A stretch of DNA of 64,000 nucleotides from Polychytrium aggregatum (Eukaryota > Chytridiomycota > Chytridiomycetes > Polychytriales): NCBI RefSeq assembly GCF_025602895.1, contig NW_026516206.1, positions 434,001 through 498,000 on the forward strand, read 5' to 3'. Below, piece by piece: positions 10,501-20,531 of the stretch; the stretch's first letter is position 1; each line of letters begins with the position of its first letter. The position numbers and the translations under genes were made by a program. The notes beneath the pieces were generated by a model that did no database searches, was not told where the DNA came from, and worked only from the letters and a program-made list of their open reading frames with translations.

Positions 10501-11283
10501 AGAGGCATGGCAGCATGCACTATCGAATTCCTGGCCTTCCGAAAGTTTGATGACTGGCCATGCCACCCGTGGGACAACTTGAGCGATACAGAAGGTATCC
10601 TTGTCGGCATTCTATCCAACAAGCTGAAACACGAGCCGCCGCCGGAACCGAGTCTGGATGTCCTCGTCCTGTCTTTCGAGGAGGAGGAACACGAGGAAGA
10701 GCACGAGGAGCAGCACGATGTGCCATCCCAGCGCCCGGACAATCGCCATCTTCGAATATCCAGAAAGCTCCTCTCTGCGGCATCACCGATGCTGATGACC
10801 ATGTGCTATGGGGCATTTGCCGAAGCACAGCAGACCGAGGTGCATATTTCGAGTGGGACGATGGACATTTGGCTGGATATTGCATGCTTTATCCAGTACT
10901 CGTCGCGCCTGCCCATGCATGAACGAATCAGCCCAGTCAACCCAATCAACCCAGTCAGCCCAGTCAGCCCGGTCGATGTCGCAAATCGTCTGATCAAGCT
11001 TGCTCACATTGCGGATCAGTACCTGATGGTGTCCTTGTTCGATACATGTCTGTCCCTGATGGAGCGACATGTCCAGGCTTCAGGAAACGCTCGTAGCGCA
11101 GAGCGGGTGTATGCTTGGTGTCGCTCCGAAGGCGATGCGCTGCTGGGTATGACTGCGAGACTGGATCGCTTGCGGCAGGCATCGCTGCGGGGAATAGCGC
11201 TGGGATTGCACAGCATAGAGCCCGAGCCGTTTCTCGCTGCTTGTCCCGACGCCTTGAATGAGCTTGGGCTTTTGCTCCGTTGA
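7597..11283 (+). CDS. Large intron-free protein with helical repeats and C-terminal BTB/POZ domain
   Basis: A single uninterrupted frame of 1,228 codons from the ATG at 7597; the frame stays open for 117 codons upstream, but that part is antisense to GPN2 exon 1. Residues 1 to about 1000 are alpha-helical and leucine-rich with many LL/LA pairs, resembling an armadillo/HEAT-like solenoid, though no single repeat is strong enough to name. Around residues 1010-1035 there is an acidic Glu/His-rich linker, then about residues 1045-1165 resemble a BTB/POZ domain (HLRISRKLLSAASPML, then the V.IS.GTMDIWLDIACFIQ stretch, and a long LAHIADQYLMVSLFDTCL helix). The domain is interrupted by a short repeat SPVNPINPVSPVSPV. 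ARM-plus-BTB proteins often act as ubiquitin-ligase adaptors; that role here is inference. Lack of introns is unusual in this neighbourhood. Confidence 0.8.
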   Translation: MDADASSPSRASHFLALSRKICRLAEASTPSQLLAQYPARTLWSVCSYIKADLRLIVQTQLPHLECPPLALISTLSRVLAALARHPTTTNVHPDQSRQEESNRILEVIYAVIPFLSVSADLPCRLAAAMLIAQLLHPAQSVQHLAFKPRTLVAGIFDSNDRSRHKGTRLLQHTMLLTSFPNKDLQLCTLHILLIVAHIAPGQVATALAKTGLAPLTDIFLQIAASLRSDAAGSVLEPCISDNWVAVTNLVQTMAKSKTLAVADCRDPDRLFPRAVLSTAVLACQAAANLDSGRLTAIFSLNSKPLKFLRHLLESLSLLCEQDTCWRMLASTLDLARSLSLLLERLLGAITGDAKTLESNPNAASVEYLSELFHPIKSGLQVFLCQARGSAKPHCNPQEWSSVVFGAAQRLLSEIGVLLSGTVAPAAQGSTEATEDVEDDTIWLEAPATDCWPAWVQILRPSLLTSVFDLLSILLGKQAPSKLDHALVPALVTLHTFVHSKEFQAAHGLDKQKMTKCRLLKLVATVISTSGGLAKFTAVRGPSVEQFFADLVSNIAMREAMRTGDEDDLLLRALRVSVQLAGCSSLRALLLKAGVLRENLAVDLVPALFRLPSASELLLRTVYACGADSSTRALLRDQWELPQILLAVLIGYRKSIDEPLPWTTLQTAWPAKLADMALSILADHFVYDTTMLSHLCDCSLSALAASGVLPIPASIYGRVLDEGSAQKTVSIIPVLWSLMRQDTQRHLLVLRCLDAATTITLGQRPFLYNSVIFSDLIQCFQSSALRQGSAPSSSDTEALALVLRIIIKLVTNPELTYEKIAEGIYFHALYPVFQWEVARNHRYQDLNMSNLASYLWPVNLSWSSLGLGNVIYALEHDLELMQVLKTAFDFYHGDKINDQTRPMAEKAALSIAWCCPRNKWSQYLFGEENSPGGRSLAEHDPSSRPTVLGVIMDMYMSLQDPAAPRGTQRRGMAACTIEFLAFRKFDDWPCHPWDNLSDTEGILVGILSNKLKHEPPPEPSLDVLVLSFEEEEHEEEHEEQHDVPSQRPDNRHLRISRKLLSAASPMLMTMCYGAFAEAQQTEVHISSGTMDIWLDIACFIQYSSRLPMHERISPVNPINPVSPVSPVDVANRLIKLAHIADQYLMVSLFDTCLSLMERHVQASGNARSAERVYAWCRSEGDALLGMTARLDRLRQASLRGIALGLHSIEPEPFLAACPDALNELGLLLR
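10931..10976 (+). repeat. 9-bp in-frame repeat in BTB region
   Basis: About five copies of a CAGTCAGCC-like 9-mer that encode repeated S/N-P-V/I tripeptides. It lies in a loop of the predicted BTB domain, keeps the frame, and looks like local replication slippage. Confidence 0.7.
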
Positions 11284-11663
11284 AGCGCCTATCTTCTGGC
11301 AACCATCAGCGGAGAGCAGTGCCGACAATACATACACTATGAAAAAATTTCTTGTTAAAAAAATGAGCGAGAACGAAAAAACGCGCTCTCGGAGCCACCT
11401 CGGTCGGCGAGAAGAGCAGTCTCTGGCGAGAGACCCCCGAGGGAAGGCGAGAAGCCTCTCGCCGTCACACACACACACTTTGCACACACACACATCAGCA
11501 CACACACACTTTGCACAAGGGAGTCAACCACCTCCCATCGACCATCCCAAGAGGGATGGCAACCCCGAAGTGGACTGCCCAGAATATGGGCGACCCGGCA
11601 TCCACTGTCGAAATGCACAACAGTGCGAGATACTTACAGTCTATCCAGAAAGAAACGGGACAG
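11284..11663. other. Low-complexity intergenic DNA with CA-rich direct repeat
   Basis: Begins with an A/T-rich stretch (about 11338-11364) and then two copies of a CA tract ending in CACTTTGCACA (11466-11486 and 11499-11518). The rest has no recognisable gene. It lies directly beyond the 3' end of the Fanzor-like gene, so it could include one end of the former mobile element or a guide-RNA region, but no terminal repeat was identified. Confidence 0.55.
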
Positions 11664-12578
11664 TCACTTTCTGGCTTCTGAAGCCCGCTGACTGACTTGT
11701 AGGCCCAGCGGGCAGGCCGTGGCATTGCACTCCTGTCTTCGTCGGCAATCGCTTTGTTTTGTTGGTCTCGGGAGCACAGTCTTGAATACACCCGGTCGAT
11801 CTCCATGGGCGATGATCGACTGGCATACCGAGATCATATTCCTGGCTGCATTGATGTCTCGATCCCACAGCGTATGGCAGCTTGTACAGCTCCGGACAAA
11901 GTGTGGTTTCTCGATATCAAGATGCTCGACCTTCTCGAGTCGCTTGGCTTCCCGACAATGTGAGCACACCTGGGATGTGTTGAACTCGTTCACCGAGCAC
12001 ACATGGATCTTGGAGACGGATCGGTCTGGTGGTCGTCTCTGGTGATGGTGGAACTGCTCAAAGTACTTGGCAAACCTGAGTCTCCTGGGACTGGAAGTAT
12101 ATCCCTTCCCCTGTTTCCAGGAGGCATTCCCAAAGGCAATCACCACTTCGGTCTCCTTTGGTGCCTGGTCGATGACTTGCTTGCACATCTCGTGGACAGT
12201 GCGCTGTCGCTTGCTGTGGAGATCGAGTCGCTTGAACCGCCGTCGCCGGGTCAGGCTGAAGTACAGCTGTTTCTCCAGCATGTCTCCATCGAACACATGG
12301 CGAATGTATCGCAGGAATGAAGCCAACCCAGGGATCTTGGGGCTCGGTGTGGTGCTCATCCATTCCTGCAGACCAAGGATCTTGTGGGTGCTCTGGATCC
12401 ACTTGGTCGCCTGGGTGGTGACTTTCGCTTGCGGGGAGCCATCAGTGCGAGAAAATAGCGACGATGGCTGGTTCTGCCCTTGGGGAAGAAAGAATCTCCT
12501 CAAAACCAGCGCATTTTGGGCTGGCAGAGATACTGTGCAGTGGCGTCCTTGATTCAGATCCAGAAACGCATCGCTCGC
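11664..12578 (-). pseudogene. Fanzor (eukaryotic TnpB-like) nuclease, 5'-truncated
   Basis: The C-terminal half of a Fanzor protein, the eukaryotic relatives of TnpB that act as RNA-guided DNA nucleases. The frame is open from 12578 to the stop at 11664 (about 304 codons) but has no ATG at its start. Reading in order, there is a helical segment rich in basic residues (FSLTRRRRFKRLDL), a RuvC-II-like strand VVIAFGNASW, the shifted glutamate in SVNEFNTSQVC, a zinc finger formed by CSHC and CTSC, and the RuvC-III motif WDRDINAARNM with its aspartate intact. The RuvC-I aspartate region and the N-terminal recognition domains are missing, and no DPG-type motif is found in any minus-strand frame up to 12930, where the TECR promoter begins. 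I conclude it is a truncated relic; a distant spliced 5' exon cannot be excluded. Confidence 0.85.
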
Positions 12579-13074
12579 TCAATCAGTGGGAAGACATCTT
12601 GTCAAGGTGAGTCTTGCCTGATAGCCAAACGATCATGTCATCTCACTGACACACAGTCACGCTTGACTAGGTTTCCAACCAGAGAGATTCAGACGGTGGT
12701 GGTTCTTGTCCGCAATCGGAGTGGAGCTTCCAACAATGATACAATTGGTCATTCCTCCACACCAATCGCCCACCTTCACGCCGACACAATCGGCTCAAGG
12801 TGATACCAAATGCCGTCAACCGACCATGGCCGGATTCCAACTTTTGCTGCACCTTGGTCTACAGCGTGTATTCATATTCGAGATGAGCAACCGCGAGGGG
12901 GCCGGAAATAATTGATAGTGATATTCAGCTGGCTCGATCGACCAAAATCAGCCGTCGTGCCCACGTGAGTTTCCGCCACAAACGAGGCGCCCAAACCCCG
13001 GAGCACCCACACAGCTTCGTCGCTCGCCACCTCGCCTCATCGCCCTTCCGCACCCCCCTGCCATCCCGCCTGCA
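12579..13074. other. Region between Fanzor relic and TECR start
   Basis: On the minus strand short frames here may be decayed N-terminal Fanzor sequence, for example one beginning MTNCIIVGSSTPIADKNHH (about 12757-12663), but this cannot be confirmed from sequence alone. The right-hand part (about 12930-13074) is the TECR promoter and leader. Confidence 0.4.
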
Positions 13075-15269
13075 ATGCGCCTGATCGTCAAGAAAAGAGA
13101 CGGAAGCACCCTGACCGAGCTGACCCTCGCCGACGATGCCAAGGTCAGCGACGTCACTGCGGCCATCCACAAAGCCAGTAAGTCATATCCCGCCGCACGC
13201 CATCTTCCGCCGCGTCCCGATCCTTTAACGTCTTCTCAGCTCTTGTTTGGCGGCTAACGGCAACCGGAACCTTCATCAGAGCCCAAATACTATCCATCTC
13301 GCCAGAGACTGACCTTCGGTAAGAGCAGGGCTCTGGATCAATAGCCTGAAACGGCTGCCAGCGTACGAGCCAGGGTCGACAAAGACGGCATGCCATTCGC
13401 CCTGGGCTTTTGGGTAGGACTCGGCAGCGTCCCGCTTTCAGCCTCGCAGGCATTCTAACACTCCCCGCCGCGGAACAGACAAAGGAGGAAAGGCCAACGC
13501 CAAAGTACTTGAAACCGGCAAGTCGCTCGCGGACTACGAGATCAAGGACGGAGGTAGGGTTGCCTCCCCTGATCGTCCTATGCCTGTGTCGAGGGCATTC
13601 CCTCCTACCCTCTGGCGCAATCGCAGCCAGTGCCGCGACTCAGCCTCGCCAAGACAGATGATGACAGTTCTGCGATACAGTTCGTACGCTTACCAGGCTC
13701 TCTGCCGCTCTTGCCCCGTTGCAATCATGTCCTCTCTGAACCCAAGATTATATTCTCTTCAAGGACCTTGGCCAACAAATCGGCTGGCGCACCGTCTTCG
13801 TCATCGAATATCTCGGCCCCATCCTGATCCATGTGCTTCTCTACTCGCTGGCGCCGGTCATCTACGGCCAGGGCTTTGAGCCCACCTCTCAGCAAAAGTA
13901 AGTCTTTGCCCAAGACCCATTCTCCGGCGGCGGTATCCTGGCGATCCACCACATCGCCACCGAGGATAGCTGGCCAGCTTGAATGCATGACTGGCTGGAT
14001 CGTATGCCGGCTCAGGACTCACCCGGCTCGCCCCGCACAGGCTCACCTTTTACTTGAGCATCGCTCACTTTGCGAAGAGAGAATACGAAACCTTCTTTGT
14101 CCATCGCTTCAGGTATGCATCGCCAAGGGCGTCTCTAAGGACAGTCGTTTGCCAAGCGCACAAGCGATGTCCAGGCTCTTTCTCTGTCGTTGCGTCGGGT
14201 CTGAAAGTCCCCGTATCGTCCATGCGCGGTCCGGTTGTAGATCAGGATATAGTGTGATCGTGCTCGTCTGCTGCCTTGGTTTGCATCGACCTCACCTCGG
14301 CGATAATCATGTCCCTCTTCTTGCAGCCTCGAGACCATGCCTATCTACAATCTTCCCAAGAACTGCGCGCATTACTGGCTGTCGGCCCTTTGGATCGCAG
14401 TGGTCACTTACCGTCCAGGATTCCATGGCGTGTGGCCCGTGCAGTTCAACGACCTGGGCAACTATTTCCTTCTCTTCGTCTGGGCCGTAAGTGCAATGAG
14501 CCGCAGTCTAATCAACTCGCGGAGAGGAGGTCGGCCAGTCTTGCTTCGCTTCTCACGACCGCTCGCTCTGTATTAATTATCCACAGTGGGCCGAGGTCTC
14601 CAACTATGCCACCCACGTTACTCTCCGTAACCTGCGCCCCGAGGGCTCCAAAGTTCGCCATGTATGTGTTTGCTTGCCCATGCATATGCTCCGTCGACGC
14701 GATCCCTCCGGATCAGATCAACACATCGCATATATCATGTGGGCAGTATTGCCATTGCCTGGACCAGACAGTCCTGCTCGGCCTCCATAAACGCTCCCGG
14801 CGGCTATCCATGCATGCAGATGCATGCAGATGCGTTCAGATGCGTTCAGATGCGCGCAAGTGTGTGCCTCCATCGCTCACACAGCATAACGTGCAGATCC
14901 CTCGTGGCTACGGCTTCAATCTTGTGTCGGTTCCAAACTACCTCTTTGAAATTGTGGGATGGATTGCGTTCTCGATGCTGAACGGGTCCCTGGCCGGTAT
15001 GTTGGCGATGAGGCTGCCCGGATCCTACACTGTGTTTGACGACGAAATGTGGCCTGGCTCCTGCAACCATCGAGGTCATCCGCGGATCCGCCTGCACAGA
15101 CACTGATGTATCTTCTTCGGACTCTTTGTCACCCAAAGCCTGGGCCTTCACCGTCCTTGGCGCTGCCCAGATGTATCTGTGGGCCGTCAAGAAGCATAAG
15201 CGATACAGAAAGGAGTTTGGAAACGAGTACCCAAAGGGCCGCAAGATCCTCATCCCTTATCTCTTGTAG
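13075..15269 (+). CDS. TSC13: Very-long-chain trans-2,3-enoyl-CoA reductase
   Basis: ER membrane reductase that catalyses the last step of very-long-chain fatty acid elongation (TECR in animals, Tsc13 in yeast). Exon 1 (13075-13177) is the ubiquitin-like N-terminus MRLIVKKRDGSTLTELTL. The next exons give KPKYYPSRQRLTFG (about 13280-13318) and the segment ending SLADYEIKDGG (about 13482-13553). The membrane core begins about 13747 with FKDLGQQIGWRTVFVIEYLG, continues with AHFAKREYETFFVHRFS and CAHYWLSALWIA, then LRPEGSKVR followed by the conserved IPRGYGFNLVSVPNYLFEIV. The last exon carries AQMYLWAVKKHKRYRKEFG and ends ILIPYLL, the usual C-terminal form. About ten exons. It converges with the OPT gene. 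Confidence 0.95.
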
Positions 15270-15601
15270 GTGCTGAGGCCGCCTGTTCGACGACTCGGCT
15301 GCTCTGCTCTGCGTTTGTTGTGAGTCCCGAGCGAAATACACCATTTTCAGAGTCGAGGAACACTCTGGCAATCAAGCAACGGACGATGAAGACCTCGAGT
15401 CGAGGGTGCGATGGGCCCGTTGTGAATTGTAGATATGTACCCCCTCGTTCAAAATGGATCGACAGAAGCACATAGTCCGGGCACATTTCGCGGACGTTGT
15501 ATATTTTGGTTGGGCGAAGGGGCGGTCCAACGCCAAAGCGATACATAGCATAATCAGTTTCATAGAGCTACCATAGACACATGACGTTCTTTTGGCCGAG
15601 T
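15270..15601. other. Convergent 3' spacer TECR/OPT
   Basis: 332 bp between two stop codons. No gene or clear polyadenylation hexamer was recognised; short open frames here are unsupported. Confidence 0.6.
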
Positions 15602-18068
15602 TTAGAGCGGGTTGCCCATATAGTCGGTGCCGAGGCAGTAAAAGTCCTGGTAAGTGCCAGGGTTAAGGAGCCAGTTGGGCATCAGGAAGCCGCCAACACC
15701 GTTTCCGTCCTCGTCCGTCTTGAGGAAGAGGAGCTGCAGGATGCCGATCAGAACAGTGGTGATGGCAGCTCCAGAGTCGAGCGAGGCAGAGAGCACAAAG
15801 TTGTACTTGCGCCACCACTCGTTCTTGTAGCGGAACAGATAGAACTGGAAGAAGGTGCCAAGGGCAAGGACGGTAATGACGCCGTTCATGTTGCCGTACT
15901 GGGGACCGACCCAGTTGGCCATGATGGGGATGTTGACCAGGTGCCAGTAAGGATGCTTGTAGATCTTGTTGCCGAGCCAGGGGAGGACGGGGAGGAGGAA
16001 GCCGACGGGGAAGGCATAGAGCATGTCGTGGTAGAGAGCGCCGTTGCCGAAGAAGCGGGCAGGAGCGATGGCTCCCCAAATCGTACCGGCAGAGTAGAAG
16101 ACACCATGGCCGGTGGCCTGCCAGTCGCCGTGGCCAAAGAGGGGCGAGAGCGTGAAGGCCGTGGCGATGGGGACGCAAATGAAGGCCGAGAGGATGGCGC
16201 CAATGACCTGGCCCGCAACCATGGCACGGGGAGGCACCTTCATGTAGTGGCCGATCTTGAGATCGTTGAGGAGCAGCTGGGCCTGGATCATGACGTTGTA
16301 GCCGAGAGACTTGAAGGACATGACGGCGACCGTCTGGCCGGGGATGATCAAGCCAATCAAGAACTCGGTCAGGACGTTGAGGCCAATGTACTGGCCCGAG
16401 ATGGCGGTGATGACCGTCAGGGGAATCACAAAGATGACTCCAAGGGCGACGGCAAAGATGATGCCCCACCACTGGAGCTTGTAGGGGGTAAAGGCGCCAA
16501 CAAAGAACATCAGGATGGTCGAGAGCGCGAAGATGGTGAGGTAGACCCAGTTGCTGACTTCGGGGTAGGCGGCCATGAGCTTGTTGTGGATATCCTGGTG
16601 ATCGGTGTCCTCCTTGAGCTGCTTCATGGCGACGCGGGCCTGCTGGACAATGTCCTTGCCGTACCAGAGAGCGACGTGGGTGATGGCCGAGGCAATGGTG
16701 GCAAAGGATGCGCCGTAGACAAAGATGAAGGTGGTGTTGATGTGAATGGGGTAGGCGCTGTTGTAGGCAGCCAGGTCCAGATCAAAGGTGACTGGATCGA
16801 GGAGGATGTGGCCGTTGAGGCGCTGGGCGAGGTTGGAGCCGTTGAAGAGGCCGTTGCCATTGAGGAAGCCGCAGCCGTTGGGACCGGGTTTCTTGCAGTT
16901 GATTCGCTTCGAGTCCCACAGGTCGCCGGTATAGGCAATCGGAACTGCGATCCAGGCCCAGATGATGTAGCCGATCATGTTGACGAGGGTAGCCCAGTAC
17001 GGAGTCGTGAGAGGAGCGATAAAGCCGTTGAACTGGGACCAGTCGAGGGTCAAGGCACCGATGCCGACACCGCGGGTGGCCGAGCCAAAGATATTGACCA
17101 GGCTGTCCTTTCCGGCACCAAAGAAGCAGAGGACGGCAATGCTCTGGAGGGCAGGCGCAATGAAGCCGGGGACAAAGGCCCAGGCGGCATAGAGACCCGT
17201 CCACACCCAGAAGAACTTGAAGCGAGACATCTTGTACTTGGAGGCCGAGTCCTGGGCGAGGACGTTGGCGTCGTGGAAGGAGGAAAACAGCGCAAGGGTG
17301 CCCATGTTGCCGGGCCAGTACATGGCGGCAGGCTTGACGAGGAACTCACGGGCAATGCCGGCAAGACCGAGACCAATGCACTGGGTGGCGAGAATCCAGA
17401 GCATCGACTGCCAGATCTGGATGTTGGTGTCGCCCATGAACTGGGGGGCGATCTGACCAATGACATTGTCGATGCCGTAGGGAGTACCGGCGTTGGACAT
17501 GATGTAGATCAGGACGTGCTCCTTGACGGAGAAGGGGCCGGGGTTGAGCGAGTTCTCGACGCCAAAGAGCTTGAAGCGGACATCGGGCAGAATCTTGGCA
17601 AACAGGTTGCCCAGGGGATAAGAGATGATCTGAAGGGCGGGACGGGGCGGATGGGCTTGCACTGGTCAACAGAGGTGCATCGTGGAAGGGATGTGGCTGT
17701 CCCGGGAAACTGGCAAGCGGACGGACGGCTGTGCGCGTGTGCACCAGAGTCAGGTGAAGACCAAGGCAACTCACCACAGGGACATAGGCGGGGATGGAAA
17801 AGGCGTTGGTGCGGAAGCTCAGGACGACGTTGACGGCCGAGGTGAAGATACAGAAGAAGATAGCCAGAAACAGGGCGCGGATGGTGAAGCACGGGATCGA
17901 GGGGTCGTCCGTCGTCGAAACCACGGCGCTGACCTGGGAGTAGGCGTTGTGGGCATCGAGATGCTCGACATCGTCAGAGTCGATGGTGGCGATGCCGAGG
18001 GCCTCCTTCTCCTCAGTGTCGAGCTTGGGAGTGGTATGATGGTGCTGGTGCTTCTCCGTGTCGGCCAT
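15602..18068 (-). CDS. Oligopeptide transporter, OPT family
   Basis: Plasma-membrane proton-coupled transporter of the OPT family (small peptides, glutathione or metal chelates). Two exons, 18068-17775 and 17629-15602, separated by a GTGAG/CTTCAG intron in phase 0, give 773 residues, typical of fungal OPTs. The N-terminus is a hydrophilic tail with HQHHHTTPKL and an acidic stretch. The exon junction rebuilds SIPAYVPV-IISYPLGNLFAK. Landmarks are SVKEHVLIYIMSNAG, the C-rich loop around CKKPGPNGCGF, HVALWYGKDI, ISGQYIGLNVLTEF, GQTVAVMSFKSLGYN, MKVPPRAM and the late motif NIPIMANWVGP. Many hydrophobic segments (about 12-14) are visible. The substrate cannot be told from sequence. A TATA-like ACTTATAG lies about 55 bp upstream of the start. 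Confidence 0.95.
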
Positions 18069-19009
18069 TAGGTTAGAGGCGAAGGTTTATGGTGGGTTGG
18101 ACCGAGGCTGCCATGCCCAGGTACTTATAGGGCGACGTCGAGCCGCCAGGGGGAGGGGCCTCCTGCAATGCGCCGATTGGCTATGGCTCCTTCCCAGCCT
18201 TTTCGCGCCGCACAGGTCAGTGATGCAATACCATCCAGCAACATGCAGTACCATGTAGTACCATGTCGTGCCACCTCCTCACGCCATCCAGCCATCATAT
18301 GACTTGGGCGTCTGCAACGTCGTCTTGTCTCTCCTCGCTTCCCGCCTGGCCATGGTGCCCCCGGAGGCCCAAGAAACCCTATCGAGAAACCAGCCCAAGT
18401 GGGACAACACCACGGGGTACTCGCAGCCGATCTCAGCTGATGCCAAACCTTGGGCCCCATCTGGCTGTTGCAGCTGCATGGCCGAGTATTCGGCCGCAGG
18501 ATGGCACGAAAACGGGCAAGGTTTGGTTTGAGTTGGAGGAGTGCCAACCTCGACTCGCTTGTCATGAGCAGATTGCCGGGGCTGCTGCAAGGCTCGGCGC
18601 GGCTGGTGACGGGGCGCTGGAGCACAGGGCTGGGAGGGCGCCGATAAACTCAAATGGTAAACTTTCGTGCAGCCATCCAACCTTCGGCCGATGATGCCGC
18701 AGCGGGCTTGACGATTCTTTCTCCGGCGGTCGTCACCGTGGACGCAAGTCCCCTCCTCCTCGGCCGGCGAGTTTCGGGAGCTGCATCCACAGATGACATG
18801 CTGATCGGAGGGCCAAGAGCCGATGCCAGATGTCCACTCTGCCACCATGGGTCTGGCCGTGCCTGGGATCAGAGCGTGTGGCAGTGCATCGTGGCCCGCC
18901 AATCGCCACGAGCGCGGCACGTGAACACGGCGAAGGTGGCGAGTGTTGGCCAACGGGGGCTTCTGTCTCGGGGGCGAAGGGGCAGATCGGGCAGCCGAGC
19001 AGCAGCAGC
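18069..19009. other. Divergent intergenic region OPT / cyclin L
   Basis: 941 bp between divergent genes, probably holding both promoters. Near the OPT start there is a TATA-like ACTTATAG (18122-18129). Short repeats such as AGTACCATG are visible at 18247-18270. No coding sequence is supported. Confidence 0.6.
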
Positions 19010-20531
19010 ATGTCGCAGAATCTGTCGCTGGAGAACACAGTCGTCTCAGTCGAGCTGCTGCTGAGCCCACCGTCAGTTAGGGATGGATTCAGCAAAGGTA
19101 CGCTCGCTCGTCGGGAATCCTGGCCACCACAGGGCGAGAGCCAGCCGCGATCAGAGGCAGGGTCATAAATAACACATGGTTGACCGCAACAGAACTCGAA
19201 TATGAGCTCCGCATTGTGGGCTGCGAGCTGATCCAGTCCATGGGCATTTTGCTGAAGCTGTGAGTGAGCCCAAATCGGGCCGTCGTCGATTCCAAACCGG
19301 ATATGGACAGGATGGGATTCCGAAGCCATCACATGGAATTGCAAGTTGATCTGACAGTCATCACCCTCCCCCGATCCGTAGGCCACAAGTGGCTATGGCA
19401 ACTGCTCAGGTTCTGCTGCAGCGGTTCTACTACTGTGCTTCATTCAAACAATTCAAAGTCAGGGCAAGTACACTGTCCAACACATATACCGAATGCGATG
19501 ATTCGGCACGGGCGATGAGGCTGTCGAAAGCATTTGCCCGTCGTTGGTCCTGATCTCAGCTACATCCGAACTCGCGAATCAGCATCTTGGCAAGCGGCTA
19601 ACCGCCTGGGTCTATGATCAACCCCCTCCCCACTCGCAGGATATTGCTCTGGGCGCCATATTCCTTGCATCGAAACTCGAAGAGTGTCCGGCTCGGATCA
19701 GAGATATCATCCATACGTGCCACTATTTGGAAACGGCATTCCGAGGCCAGGAGCACCAGCCGATCGACCCCAGCAGCACGGTATTGTGACTCGGCCATCA
19801 CCACACAGAATGCGGGCGGTTCGACCGAGTGCATTGAAGCGATGGCCGAAATGGTGAGCGGTGCTATGCGGGCACTCATGGCCATGTTCTTCGTCGCTCA
19901 CCCATAGGAGATTCCCGAGCTGAACGACGCTCTGATCAATGCTGAGTCGCAGATCTTGGTCAAGCTGGGATTCAATGTTCACGTCCAGCATCCGCACGGA
20001 TTTATGATCAATTATCTCCGCAGTCTCGGGATGGCCGACAATCGCGAGATGGCTCAGCAAGCCTGGAACTATGTCAATGACAGGTGAGATGACATTGGCA
20101 AACCCAGCTCGTACGGGTCGATGTGCAGCGGTAATGGCGGTGCATCGTGGATGTTGCCCTAAAGCAGTCTTCGCTCAGCTTCAGAACCAACTGCTGCGTG
20201 TGCTATCAGCCATCGACGATTGCCTGTGCGGCCATATATCTAGCAGCACGAGTCCTCCAGATCAAGCTGCCGACGAGTCCGCCGTGGTGGGAAGTCTTTG
20301 AGGCCTCCGATGAAGATATCCTTTTCATTTCTACTTTCTTTGCTCTCGGTGACGGGGCAGGTCGTCTGGACATATCTTGCCGATCTCGGGGCCACGCGAG
20401 GCTCCAAATCCACAGACTATCCTTGACCTTAGCCGGGCATATCATTATCTTCATTACATCTAGTGGCCATATCCGGATGCATCTTGAAACTATACCGCAC
20501 CAAGGTCGAAAAATCAATGGCGTTTGCTTAG
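19010..20531 (+). CDS. Cyclin L-like transcription/splicing cyclin
   Basis: Cyclin of the L type, which partners CDK11-like kinases in transcription and splicing. Exons: 19010 to about 19098, about 19191-19259, 19398-19463, 19640 to about 19786, 19909-20084, 20177 to about 20353 and a short last exon ending in the TAG at 20529-20531. Cyclin-box landmarks are LRIVGCELIQSMGILLKL, then PQVAMATAQVLLQRFYY, then IFLASKLEECPARIRDII, KLGFNVHVQHPHGFM, AWNYVNDSLRTN and STIACAAIYLAARVLQIKLP. The intron starting at 19464 appears to use a GC donor (AGG/GCAAGT): this junction keeps frame and matches the animal protein length across SFKQFKVR-DIALGAIF. The protein ends shortly after the second cyclin fold with no arginine/serine-rich tail, unlike animal cyclin L. 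The donor of the last intron is uncertain. Confidence 0.9.

Noticed and set aside
15581-17833. 750-codon open frame on the plus strand, antisense to the OPT transporter
   Set aside because: It mirrors the coding frame of a clear OPT gene. The translation is rich in Glu/Asp/Gly/Val, as expected for a GC-rich antisense shadow, and has no domain.
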